64,000 nucleotides of DNA from Bacillus massiliigorillae (GTDB lineage: Bacteria; Bacillota; Bacilli; Bacillales; DSM-1321): NCBI RefSeq assembly GCF_000380245.2, contig NZ_HG428743.1, forward strand, positions 252,953-316,952. The letters run 5' to 3'. Positions 41,255-49,487 of this stretch are shown one piece after another (within the stretch, counting starts at the first letter, position 1; each line of letters starts with the position of its first letter). The position numbers and the translations under genes are program-made. The notes under the pieces are model-generated. The model was not told where the DNA came from. It made no database searches and worked only from the letters and a program-made list of their open reading frames with translations.

Positions 41255-41800
41255 ATGAATGTCGTTCGATTAGTGAAAAAGGCGAAGAAAGGCAACAAAG
41301 AAGCCTTACTTCAATTGATTATGGCACAACAAGATGACTATTATCGACTGGCTCTCACCTATATGAAAAGTTCGCATGACGCGATGGATGCTATGGAAGA
41401 AATGATTGTAATATTATATGAAAAAATTCATCAACTCAAAAAAGAAGAAGCTTTCTATAGTTGGAGCAAGACGATACTCGTGAATATTTGTAAAACCCTA
41501 CTGGATAAGCAAAAGAAAATCGTTTTAATCGATGATTGGAATACGGTGAGCGAGCACGAACAGCATCAGCCTTTAACTGCTGATGTTTATATAAAACGTG
41601 AGCAGCAAATGGATATGCAGGCACTGCTAGTGCAGTTAAATGAGCAACAAAAGGAAGCTATTCAATTAAAGTATTTTCATGACTTTGATTATCAAACCAT
41701 CGCAGATGTTACACAGGTTTCGATTGGTACGGTTAAATCAAGAATCTTTCAAGGCTTAAAGAAGCTACGAGCATATTATGGAGGTGAAAACGATGAATAA
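41255..41800 (+). CDS. ECF-type RNA polymerase sigma factor
   Basis: 181 residues. Region 2 is about 10-80 (ALLQLIMAQQDDYYRLALTYMKSSHDAMDAMEE...AFYSWSKTILVNICKTLL). Region 4 is about 122-172 (LNEQQKEAIQLKYFHDFDYQTIADVTQVSIGTVKSRIFQGLKKLR). GGAGGAG lies 10 bases upstream. It overlaps the next gene, a DUF4179 membrane protein, by 8 bp: the usual sigma/anti-sigma pair. Direct repeats ATGAACTTT at 41169 and 41206 may be promoter elements it recognises. Confidence 0.88.
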   Translation: MNVVRLVKKAKKGNKEALLQLIMAQQDDYYRLALTYMKSSHDAMDAMEEMIVILYEKIHQLKKEEAFYSWSKTILVNICKTLLDKQKKIVLIDDWNTVSEHEQHQPLTADVYIKREQQMDMQALLVQLNEQQKEAIQLKYFHDFDYQTIADVTQVSIGTVKSRIFQGLKKLRAYYGGENDE

Positions 41801-43082
41801 CATCGAGAAACAATTGATGGAAGAGAAGAAACGTCTAGAATCCATAACAGCGCCAGAGGAGTTAGAAATGAGATTACGAAATGCGTTGCACTCTATACCT
41901 CCTAAAAGTAAGAAACGGAAAGTACCTCTTTGGTCAGTAGCAGTGGCTAGCATATTCTGTCTCTTCATCTTTAGCTATCATTACAACGCATTGGCCTTTT
42001 ATAGTAAGAAGCTATTTGGGTTTGATGATTTAATGTCAGGCACTTTACAAGACTTAAACGAGGAGGGAATGGGACAAGTCATCGAGAAAAAGACAAAACT
42101 ACAAGACAGTACTGATTTTATCCTTAATGGCATAATGACAGATGCGAATCGATTAATCATGTATTACACGTTACGTAATCCAGATGGAATAGATGAACAA
42201 ACATCTGATTTCTTCATGCTTTCTAATATATCCGGTTTTTTAACCGAATCCAATGCTGAAGGCAGCATCTCCTCAATGAATGAAGAGAAGACAGAAGTAA
42301 AAGGGACCATGTCTTTTGAGCCTGTCAATCCGTTCGCGAAACAATTAACGTTACACTTCCGGGAAGTTTCTAAGAATGGGCAAACAAAAGAGGGACAGAT
42401 GACTTTTCCTTATAATCCAAACAAAGCCATGCAAGCCAAGACAGAACACTCTATAAGAAAAACTGTAAAAGTTGACAAAGGGACTATTACATTCCATTCC
42501 ATTACAGCTACACCAACTTTAACTGTCATCAAAGGCTCATTAAATGTAAAGAACTTTGACCGAGTAGATTCCGCATTAGATGGGGTTCAACTAATCGCAA
42601 ATGGAAAACCGATTGAAGTAAAAGGCGGAAGTGTCCAATCAGCACTCATCGGACGAGAGTTTGACATTCGTTATGATGCACTACCAAAACAACTGGATTC
42701 ACTACAACTCGTTGTAAAAGAGTTTGCCGGATATAAAAAGCTAGATCAAAAACTTTCTCTTACTTCTACTGACAAGAAACCAATATCTCTTGCTAGTAAA
42801 GAACTATGGGTTAAAAATGTCGCAACAACCGAAAAGGGAATTGAATTAACAATTTCGACAGAGCAAGATGTGATGCTTGATGGTGTATCTATCTCTGCTC
42901 AAAATACAGTGACTCCATTAGAAACAACTGTAAACGAAATCCTGACGACAGAAAATGATGGACGAATATTAAAAGAACGCACCTTGATTTTTGACACAAA
43001 AACAATGCCTGAATACGTATTAATTAACGGGATGCACTTTATGAAACCATATAATAGGATTATTGATATACCCGTTGATTAA
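41793..43082 (+). CDS. DUF4179 membrane protein, probable anti-sigma factor
   Basis: 429 residues from ATG 41793 (GGAGGTG 6 bases upstream). The cytosolic N-terminal 45 residues (KQLMEEKKRLESITAPEELE) probably bind the sigma factor. One membrane helix at about 47-67, then a large extracellular beta-rich domain: DUF4179 with KKLFGFDDL...TDANRLIMYYTLRN, then a DUF5643-like C-terminal part. It should release the sigma factor under an envelope signal. R2 copy 9 follows its stop. Confidence 0.82.
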   Translation: MNNIEKQLMEEKKRLESITAPEELEMRLRNALHSIPPKSKKRKVPLWSVAVASIFCLFIFSYHYNALAFYSKKLFGFDDLMSGTLQDLNEEGMGQVIEKKTKLQDSTDFILNGIMTDANRLIMYYTLRNPDGIDEQTSDFFMLSNISGFLTESNAEGSISSMNEEKTEVKGTMSFEPVNPFAKQLTLHFREVSKNGQTKEGQMTFPYNPNKAMQAKTEHSIRKTVKVDKGTITFHSITATPTLTVIKGSLNVKNFDRVDSALDGVQLIANGKPIEVKGGSVQSALIGREFDIRYDALPKQLDSLQLVVKEFAGYKKLDQKLSLTSTDKKPISLASKELWVKNVATTEKGIELTISTEQDVMLDGVSISAQNTVTPLETTVNEILTTENDGRILKERTLIFDTKTMPEYVLINGMHFMKPYNRIIDIPVD

Positions 43083-43094
43083 TGAAAAATAAAA

Positions 43095-43135
43095 GAAGAA
43101 AACAACGTTTCTTGGAGGAAACGTTGTTTTCTTTT
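43095..43135 (+). repeat. R2 palindrome copy 9, perfect form
   Basis: AAGAAAACAACGTTTC-TTGGAG-GAAACGTTGTTTTCTT: 16 perfect pairs and a 6-base loop, then TTG. It is the only fully complementary copy and is a strong two-way terminator. Confidence 0.85.
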
Positions 43136-43209
43136 GTTGATTGCTATGCTGATCTACTTCTGTACTCACTCAAGCGTAGCCCTGAAGTTGCTAAGGACAA
43201 AGTGTAGAT

Positions 43210-43665
43210 TCATGATTCGATATATAATATATGCCCATCATGATATTTGAATGAATGCACCCCTTCTTTCTCCATCAAAACAGGTAAGTATTGAGCAACC
43301 ATTTCCGCAATACCAAGATTATGAGGGTGGAGAATCCAATCAATCGCTTTCCAGTCTAAAATGCCTTCTCTTGTTTTTACGGGCGTATCACCTAATACAT
43401 CATGTTCTATTTCATACAAATAGACATATATGCCATCTTTTTCTCCATTTGAAGTGTCCCAGGTAACAATACCTTTCGAAAAAAAGTGCTCTACTTGTAT
43501 TCCTGTTTCCTCAAACACTTCACGCAGTGCACCTTCATCAGGTGATTCACCTTGCTCGATTTTGCCACCTACTCCATTCCAAACACCCATAATGGGTGTC
43601 TTCTCTCGATTAAGCATGAGTATATGATTATTTTTTTTCACGAAACAAACCGTATATTTGAACAT
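43210..43665 (-). CDS. NUDIX hydrolase (8-oxo-dGTP diphosphatase-like)
   Basis: 151 residues. The NUDIX box reads GGKIEQGESPDEGALREVFEETGI (G-x5-E-x7-REVFEE-TGI). The N-terminus CFVKKNNHILMLNREKTPIMGVWNGVGG is like YtkD/MutT-type enzymes that clear oxidised nucleotides. ATG 43665 is preferred; a GTG five codons earlier overlaps the ribosome site GAGGTG. Divergent from the membrane gene at 43994. Confidence 0.85.
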   Translation of the reverse strand: MFKYTVCFVKKNNHILMLNREKTPIMGVWNGVGGKIEQGESPDEGALREVFEETGIQVEHFFSKGIVTWDTSNGEKDGIYVYLYEIEHDVLGDTPVKTREGILDWKAIDWILHPHNLGIAEMVAQYLPVLMEKEGVHSFKYHDGHILYIES

Positions 43666-43786
43666 CTGCTGAACTAGCACCTCTTTTGTATAGTTTGTCT
43701 TTTATTATATTTTATCATCTTCTTTACCCACTTCTACATTAGAATTTATTGCACTTCATCTGAAAGGAGCAGAGAGGTTATCATAC

Positions 43787-43827
43787 GAAGAAAACAACGT
43801 TTATTCCTTAGAAGATTAGTTGTTTCC
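43787..43827 (+). repeat. R2 palindrome copy 10
   Basis: Left arm GAAGAAAACAACGTTTATTC; right arm partly decayed (GATTAGTTGTTTCC). It lies between divergent genes. Confidence 0.7.
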
Positions 43828-43993
43828 ATTCTTGTTCTACTTCTTACAGAATAATTACTAGAAAGATAAGAACCTTTGCATACAAAACCGAATATTGGGT
43901 AGTTAATTAGAATGAAATAGTAATTTAAGATTGAAATTACTCTATAATAGAAAAGGAATGTTTCTAAACATTCCTAGGAAGAGGAGGAATCAG

Positions 43994-44719
43994 GTGAATT
44001 TTCGAAAGTTCAATAAACGTAAAAATTTTATTTTTTGGACGGTCCTTATATTACTTCTATTATCGATATTTTATGCCATTTATATGTTAGTTACTGCACC
44101 ATCAGGAGTAGCACAAAATGAATATGATCGAGTAAAAAGTGACTATGTATTAATGATTTTACAATGTGTAACAGGCTGTATTGTCATTTTTCTTCCGTCA
44201 AAGGTGGAAAAACGGTTTCGAATTGATATTCCAGATATCATGGAAATCATGTATTTTCTTTTCTTATTTTGTGCCATTTACCTTGGCGAAGTGAGAAATT
44301 TTTATTACAAGGTTCCTTATTGGGATTTAATTCTCCATTGCTTTAGTGCTGCAATGCTGGGAGCGTTAGGCTTCTTGATTGTTCAATTTTTTAATAACAC
44401 AGAGAAGCTAAACATCCGATTAAGCCCTTTCTTCGTGGCACTATTTGCCTTTTGTTTTGCGGTCACATGCGGAACAGTTTGGGAAATCTATGAATTTCTA
44501 GCTGATGGCGTGTTAGGAACAAACATGCAAAAGTTTATCACTGCCGATGGAATCGTCTTAACAGGACATGAAGCCGTTTCGGATACGATGGAGGACATCA
44601 TTGTTGATGCGTTAGGAGCATTAGTCGTAACCGTCATCGGTTATCTCAACATAAGTAAACACCAAAAACGAGATCTTCAACTGCTAGAATCCATCAAGCG
44701 AAATGAACAAGTCAAATAA
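43994..44719 (+). CDS. Polytopic membrane protein (DUF2238/YjdF-like)
   Basis: 241 residues from GTG 43994 (AGGAGG 6 bases upstream). About six membrane helices. Conserved polar residues within helices, WDLILHCFSAAMLGALGF and GTVWEIYEFLADGVLGTNMQ, then DTMEDIIVDALGA, match the DUF2238-type membrane family, whose role is unknown. Probably co-transcribed with the 31-residue protein that follows. Confidence 0.7.
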   Translation: MNFRKFNKRKNFIFWTVLILLLLSIFYAIYMLVTAPSGVAQNEYDRVKSDYVLMILQCVTGCIVIFLPSKVEKRFRIDIPDIMEIMYFLFLFCAIYLGEVRNFYYKVPYWDLILHCFSAAMLGALGFLIVQFFNNTEKLNIRLSPFFVALFAFCFAVTCGTVWEIYEFLADGVLGTNMQKFITADGIVLTGHEAVSDTMEDIIVDALGALVVTVIGYLNISKHQKRDLQLLESIKRNEQVK

Positions 44720-44769
44720 TGCATAACTTCTGTTCCTAACTATCTAGAAAAAGGGGAGGATAAGGCACT

Positions 44770-44865
44770 ATGCATCTAGGCGATTACGTACTGCAATTTC
44801 TCCTATACGGTATTCCAGCCATCATTTTTGTTTTCGTTCTGTTAATACAAAAAAGAAAGCATTGA
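44770..44865 (+). CDS. 31-residue single-pass membrane peptide
   Basis: ATG 44770 with GGGGAGG 10 bases upstream. The sequence is one hydrophobic helix (VLQFLLYGIPAIIFVFVLLI) and a basic end QKRKH. It lies 50 bp after the DUF2238-like gene and just before R2 copy 11, so it may be the second gene of that unit and could be a small subunit of it. Confidence 0.55.
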   Translation: MHLGDYVLQFLLYGIPAIIFVFVLLIQKRKH

Positions 44866-44884
44866 AAAAAGAAACGAAAAATAA

Positions 44885-44934
44885 AAAGAAAACAACGTTT
44901 CTTCGTTGAAAGGTTGTTTTCTTTCTTAATTTAT
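44885..44934 (+). repeat. R2 palindrome copy 11
   Basis: AAAGAAAACAACGTTTCTTC ... GAAAGGTTGTTTTCTTT, 20 bp past the small peptide gene. Confidence 0.8.
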
Positions 44935-44979
44935 CCTTTTCATGCGAGTCATTGTAGAAATTAATTAAAGAGGGTATAA

Positions 44980-45492
44980 ATGAATACTAAACTTTTGTTC
45001 TATAAGAAATTTGAAGGAAAAGTAACTTCGCCTGATTATGTGAATTGGGCAATCCACATGCTAGAAAAAAATATGTCCACACCATCGCTCACAATTCTTG
45101 CTTCTCTTAACGAACCACTCAATATTTTTGAAGTAGAATCATATTATTCAAGGGCAAAAAAAGAATTACAACTGCAGGAGCCCACCAAGGAAGAGTGTGT
45201 ACTCTACTATATATACGTCCTCTTAAGGAAAATTGTGTATAGCGATGAGGATGTTCTCGATGTGGCTTATGATGTATACAAGGTTGTCCGTGAGCATGTT
45301 ATACATGAAGATTTCTTAACTATCGATGAAGTCGATGAGTTTTTCATCTGGTATGATATTAGTGAAAAAATTGATGACTTCCGATATGGCGATAACTTGA
45401 CCATTTTCACAAGAAACTACTTAACGACATTAATTGTGATGGAAGCGAATAAGCAATTACAAAATCATTTATTTGATGGAATAGAAGATTAA
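44980..45492 (+). CDS. Hypothetical acidic cytosolic protein
   Basis: 170 residues, largely helical and rich in Glu, Asp and Tyr, with no membrane segment. Features such as YYSRAKKELQLQEPTKEECVLYYIYVLLRKI do not lead me to a family. Size and acidity recall immunity-type proteins, but no toxin gene is near. R2 copy 12 follows. Confidence 0.6.
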   Translation: MNTKLLFYKKFEGKVTSPDYVNWAIHMLEKNMSTPSLTILASLNEPLNIFEVESYYSRAKKELQLQEPTKEECVLYYIYVLLRKIVYSDEDVLDVAYDVYKVVREHVIHEDFLTIDEVDEFFIWYDISEKIDDFRYGDNLTIFTRNYLTTLIVMEANKQLQNHLFDGIED

Positions 45493-45497
45493 TAGAA

Positions 45498-45538
45498 AAA
45501 AGAAAACAACGTTTCTAGGAAGGTTGTTTTCTTTTTTT
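45498..45538 (+). repeat. R2 palindrome copy 12
   Basis: AAAGAAAACAACGTTTCTAGG, shortened loop, AGGTTGTTTTCTTTTTTT. Typical terminator 6 bp past the stop. Confidence 0.8.
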
Positions 45539-45665
45539 TACTAATCTACTTATTTAGCAAGACAAAAAGAGAGATTAATTGAATCATGCACTTCACTTCT
45601 ATTATTATACATATATGAATAATTTTAGTTTAATAGAGAAGTAAAATAGTAAGTAGGGGGGCATA

Positions 45666-46226
45666 ATGAAAAAATATCTTTTAATAAGTTTAATCGCGAT
45701 ACTCGGAATTTCTTTAGCTGGCTGTCAGCAGCCTGAATCCAAAACAGATGATAGTAAAACAAAAAAGGTTGTAGATGGCTTTATTGAACCAGCACCATCT
45801 GATTGGTTGAACTATTCAAGTTCTGTCATAAGGTATATGTATTACCGCACACAGGCTACCGTACATAACGATATTACAATTCTATGGAAACAGTATCCTG
45901 AATTAATGGAGAATATAGATTTAAAGAATGGGATTAACGTAGAAAAGGATGAGGTTGAAAGATTGAATCAACATTTTACATTGATTGACGCAAACTTCAG
46001 TATGGAAAGTCATGATCAATTAAAAGTAAAAACTCTAAATGATGATGAGGTCATTGTGCGTATTCATGGTGGCATTAGTTACTTGCGAAAAGACTTTGGT
46101 GAATCTGGTGGAGAACTTTTAATGGAACTTTACCTACAAAAAAAAGGTGACCAATGGACGGTAATCAAAACAGATGAATATACTGAAGCCGAATACAAGG
46201 AATGGTTAAAGCAACAAGCGAAGTAA
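45666..46226 (+). CDS. Hypothetical lipoprotein
   Basis: 186 residues with signal peptide and lipobox LAGC (Cys about 20). The mature domain contains WLNYSSSVIRYMYYRTQATVHNDI and VIVRIHGGISYLRKDFGESGGELLMELYLQKKGDQW, resembling small NTF2-like lipoproteins, but this is weak. GGGGGG lies just upstream. R2 copy 13 follows. Confidence 0.65.
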   Translation: MKKYLLISLIAILGISLAGCQQPESKTDDSKTKKVVDGFIEPAPSDWLNYSSSVIRYMYYRTQATVHNDITILWKQYPELMENIDLKNGINVEKDEVERLNQHFTLIDANFSMESHDQLKVKTLNDDEVIVRIHGGISYLRKDFGESGGELLMELYLQKKGDQWTVIKTDEYTEAEYKEWLKQQAK

Positions 46227-46238
46227 TAGAACCAAAAA

Positions 46239-46279
46239 GAAGAAAACAACGTTTCTTCATAGAAAGGTTATTTTCTTCT
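46239..46279 (+). repeat. R2 palindrome copy 13
   Basis: GAAGAAAACAACGTTTCTTC ... GAAAGGTTATTTTCTTC, one right-arm mismatch. Confidence 0.8.
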
Positions 46280-46316
46280 TTGATTCTAATCAACCGTTCT
46301 ATCTACTGCTAAATAA

Positions 46317-46428
46317 GGTTCAACTAATAATCGGATTCTTACTGGTGCTTGATCTCCCACTTACTCGTCTACGTGTCTCCACTGCCTTGTTTAAGTGGGA
46401 GTCTTAGCACCAGTTTGAACGGGATAAA
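46317..46428 (+). mobile_element. Palindromic mobile element, copy C
   Basis: Same core as copies A and B (TTCTTACTGGTGCTTGATC, CTCCCACTT ... AAGTGGGAG, AGCACCAGT, end ACGGGATAAA). Its left end (GGTTCAACTAATAATCGG) matches the opposite strand of copy B's extra hairpin, so it is rearranged. It ends 2 bp from the stop codon of the gene at 46431. Confidence 0.65.
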
Positions 46429-46430
46429 GG

Positions 46431-46613
46431 TTATGAGGTTCTTCCTTTGATGCACTGTATGCCACTACTTATAATTCCAACCAAGCCAAGAATAGCTAAG
46501 ACGTAAGATAATGTTATAGACTGTGTTACCCCTGTTATAATTCCTTTTAATCCAATTCCACAAATAGCTAGACAACCTATCACAAATAATAATGAGCGAA
46601 TATTGAACATCAT
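46431..46613 (-). CDS. Small two-helix membrane protein
   Basis: 60 residues, helices at about 6-27 and 33-53, ending GRTS. The region upstream is A-rich, with AGAGGG before the ATGATG. Element copy C abuts its stop codon and may have replaced its natural terminator. Unknown function. Confidence 0.55.
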   Translation of the reverse strand: MMFNIRSLLFVIGCLAICGIGLKGIITGVTQSITLSYVLAILGLVGIISSGIQCIKGRTS

Positions 46614-46835
46614 AAAAAAACCCTCTTTAAATTTAAGAATATCCTATTTATAATATTAACGTATTCTGGAAGATTTATACTAGAGTAAGACAATTTTATA
46701 GAACTATTTTTAGTAAGGAATTAGTCTCTCCCCAAAAATACATAACTATTTAGGCTGGGGGAGAGAAGGGGAGTTCATAGATTTTTATTGAGTGAAAAAA
46801 CTATTGAAACGATGATAAAGAATAGAAGAGAAGCA

Positions 46836-46881
46836 GAAAAGAATAAAACAACGTTCCTAGAAAAGTTGTTTTATTCTTTTC
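46836..46881 (+). repeat. R2 palindrome copy 14
   Basis: AAAAGAATAAAACAAC / GTTGTTTTATTCTTTT, a longer and diverged member with paired changes in both arms. Confidence 0.75.
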
Positions 46882-46926
46882 TTTATTGATTGTATAGGCT
46901 TCAGTGATTACTTAGTTGCATATGAA

Positions 46927-46951
46927 AAGGAGCTGCAATCACAGCTCCTTC
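46927..46951 (-). terminator. Terminator of the PBP gene
   Basis: AAGGAGCTGTGATTGCAGCT then CCTTTTCAT on the minus strand, 7 bp past the stop. Confidence 0.75.
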
Positions 46952-46957
46952 TCACAT

Positions 46958-49096
46958 TTATTTTTCTGTAACATCTTTCTTATTTTTGAGTTCGAAATAT
47001 TTATCCATTACTTTTTTTGCAATATCCATATTCATGCTATGACCTGTTGCACCTTGATAAGCCCAAGGAACAACAACAGAAATAGCAACTTCTGGGTTAT
47101 CTGCTGGCGCATAACCTACCGTAGTTAAATTCATAGTTTGAAGTGCTCCATATTTTTTCTTCTCTGGTCCATCATAGAATGATTGTGCTGTACCTGTCTT
47201 ACCTGCCATGTTATATTTTGCTCCACCGAACTTACTATAGCCGGTTCCTCCTGGTGATTGCATAACTTGTTTAAATCCGGTTTGAACACGTTCAATCCAT
47301 TCCTGTTTCATAGGTATTCGATTTAATACAACTGGATCAATTTCTTGGAAAACAGGTCCTAATTCTTTACTATTCTTACTAGGGTCATGAATAGATTTTA
47401 CAATATGAGGTTGGATTCGATTTCCTCCATTTGCAATCGTAGAAACATATTGTACTAATTGCAGAGGTGTATACGTATCAAACTGACCAATTGCTAAATC
47501 TAGCAATTTACCTGGAATTCTATCTGGACCCGGAAATCCTTTTGATTCATTTGGCAAATCTATTCCGGTACGAATTCCTAACCCAAATTGATTATAATAT
47601 TTGCGCATTGTATCAAATGCTTGTGTATCTATACTTAATGGACGTCCATAGACATAATGACCTTTTCCGATATCCATAGCAATTTTAAACATATAAACGT
47701 TAGATGATTGTTTTAACGCTGTTAAATCACTAATCGCCCCCATGTTTTTCCATGATTTTTTAGTAAGATCTCCAATTTTTACAGGGCTATCTACTTTCAC
47801 TTCTCCTGGTTTCAAAACACCTGTTTGATAGCCAGTTAAAACTGTGGCACCTTTTACAACAGATCCCATTGTATAAGAAGAAGTGATATTTCCTAAAGCA
47901 TAATCCTGTAATTCGGTTTTACCTGTTTCTTTATCTTTAACAAATTGTTTACCAGACATAGCTAATATTTCGCCAGTTTTTGGATTCATCATTACAACAA
48001 AGGCTCTATCTAAAAGATATGTACCACCATACGATTTTTTCGCTCTAAGTTCTTCTTCAATAATTTGATCAATAGCCAATTGTAAATCCATATCAACTGT
48101 TAATACTAAATCTTTTCCTCTATTTCCTTCTGAAATCTGTGTAGATTCGACAACACTGCCGCCCTTGTCAGTTATATTCTTCACTTTTGTTTTTTGTCCT
48201 TGCAGAACATCTTCATATTGGGCTTCTATATAACTCGTACCCACTCGATCATTACGGCTATAATCTCTAGCTAAATAGTAATCAAGGCTTTCTAATGGTA
48301 GACCCTGATCGGATTTTGATACATTACCAATAACGGTTTTTAATGTTTTATCAAAAGGATATGTACGATCCCAATCCGTTGTTACATCCACTCCTGGTAA
48401 AGATTCTAAGTTTTCACTCACTTCGGCAACTTCTCTATCGGTAACCTCTTCAACCACTTGCAGAGTTCCATTCTTCATTCTTGTTGTTTTCGTCTTAATA
48501 ATCTGAGGCGTTAAAGCTTTTGCACTATTCATTTCTCTGAAGATAGCTAAAACTTTTAATTCATCTTTCGATATAGACGCAAGATCTTTCTCTGTAATTC
48601 GCTCTATTTGACGTTTATAAACTTCCTTATTATCTATTTTTTCTTCAGCCAAAAGCTTATTATCTTCTTTTGTTATTTTCTTCTTAGCTTTTTTAGGATT
48701 CACTAAAATCCAGTAATCCTTCATATCACGCTCTGTTACTTTGTTTGTAGATTTATCTATCAGCGTTGCCAGCTTTTGAGCCACTTCTAATATTTCATCT
48801 GTCGTTGTATTTTGAGTGCGTGTATATGTAATCGCATTTAAAGCTACATTATCGACCATCACTTGTCCATTTCGATCATACATAATTCCACGAGGAACAG
48901 AATTATTGATCATAATATCTTCTGTTCGTTCAACTTCACGTCGATAATCATCCCCATAAATAATTTGTACGATTCCTAAACGGAGAACGAGGGCGACAAA
49001 CAACAAAAAAATAGCAAAAAAGAGGATGTTTAGTCTCAAAGGGATGTGCGATTTTTTCTTTTCTTTTATTTCTTTAAATTTCTTCACTTTCTTCAT
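46958..49096 (-). CDS. Class B penicillin-binding protein (transpeptidase), PbpA/PbpH type
   Basis: 712 residues. Cytosolic basic start, one membrane helix at about 23-44, then the dimerisation domain (SVPRGIMYDRNGQVMVDN). The transpeptidase domain has SYTMGSVVKG (SxxK), KQSSNVYMF (SxN) and KTGTAQ (KTG box). It cross-links peptidoglycan on the outer face. Length and motifs fit PBP2a/PbpH of Bacillus, which act in rod elongation. A long Lys/Glu-rich insert (about 135-215) is normal for this group. The ATG has only a weak site (AAAGGA, very close). Confidence 0.9.
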   Translation of the reverse strand: MKKVKKFKEIKEKKKSHIPLRLNILFFAIFLLFVALVLRLGIVQIIYGDDYRREVERTEDIMINNSVPRGIMYDRNGQVMVDNVALNAITYTRTQNTTTDEILEVAQKLATLIDKSTNKVTERDMKDYWILVNPKKAKKKITKEDNKLLAEEKIDNKEVYKRQIERITEKDLASISKDELKVLAIFREMNSAKALTPQIIKTKTTRMKNGTLQVVEEVTDREVAEVSENLESLPGVDVTTDWDRTYPFDKTLKTVIGNVSKSDQGLPLESLDYYLARDYSRNDRVGTSYIEAQYEDVLQGQKTKVKNITDKGGSVVESTQISEGNRGKDLVLTVDMDLQLAIDQIIEEELRAKKSYGGTYLLDRAFVVMMNPKTGEILAMSGKQFVKDKETGKTELQDYALGNITSSYTMGSVVKGATVLTGYQTGVLKPGEVKVDSPVKIGDLTKKSWKNMGAISDLTALKQSSNVYMFKIAMDIGKGHYVYGRPLSIDTQAFDTMRKYYNQFGLGIRTGIDLPNESKGFPGPDRIPGKLLDLAIGQFDTYTPLQLVQYVSTIANGGNRIQPHIVKSIHDPSKNSKELGPVFQEIDPVVLNRIPMKQEWIERVQTGFKQVMQSPGGTGYSKFGGAKYNMAGKTGTAQSFYDGPEKKKYGALQTMNLTTVGYAPADNPEVAISVVVPWAYQGATGHSMNMDIAKKVMDKYFELKNKKDVTEK

Positions 49097-49487
49097 ATCC
49101 TTTATACAATAAGTAGAATTATAGGCTTAATATTAATGTGTATCTCCTTTCTGAATCTAGCATTCGATTTGACGATGGTCGAATAGAAATAGTTTCAGTT
49201 TTCGAAAATAAACAAAAATATTTTTCATTTTCTAAACGTAGCATTATCCGTCTTTTATTAAAAGTAATTAGGCTTATTGCTGAAATGAACGCGCTGACCA
49301 ATGGTTGGTATTCAAATCAAATGTAAATACTGATTTTGAATACTTGGAGTGCTGAAGAATTAATGGAATAAAACAAGAAAACAACGTTTCTTCCATGAAA
49401 GGTTGTTTTCTTCAATGATAATCCTCTTATATCTACTTTTTATATAAAAGCCCTCAACATAAACTTCTGGTGAGAGAAGAGATGTTT
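49097..49487. other. Intergenic stretch with R2 copy 15 only
   Basis: Two opposed frames of about 60 codons overlap at 49119-49326 without ribosome sites. Nothing else is seen except R2 copy 15. Confidence 0.5.
49375..49412 (+). repeat. R2 palindrome copy 15
   Basis: AAGAAAACAACGTTTCTTCC-AT-GAAAGGTTGTTTTCTT, downstream of the IclR gene and the right-most copy. Confidence 0.8.

Noticed and set aside
49119..49326. Opposed 60-codon frames between the PBP and IclR genes
   Set aside because: Neither has a ribosome site, and they overlap almost completely. One of them may be a relic, but I cannot support it.
35440..49412. R2 repeats as a CRISPR array
   Set aside because: Spacing between copies is hundreds to thousands of bases with genes between them, and there are no cas genes.
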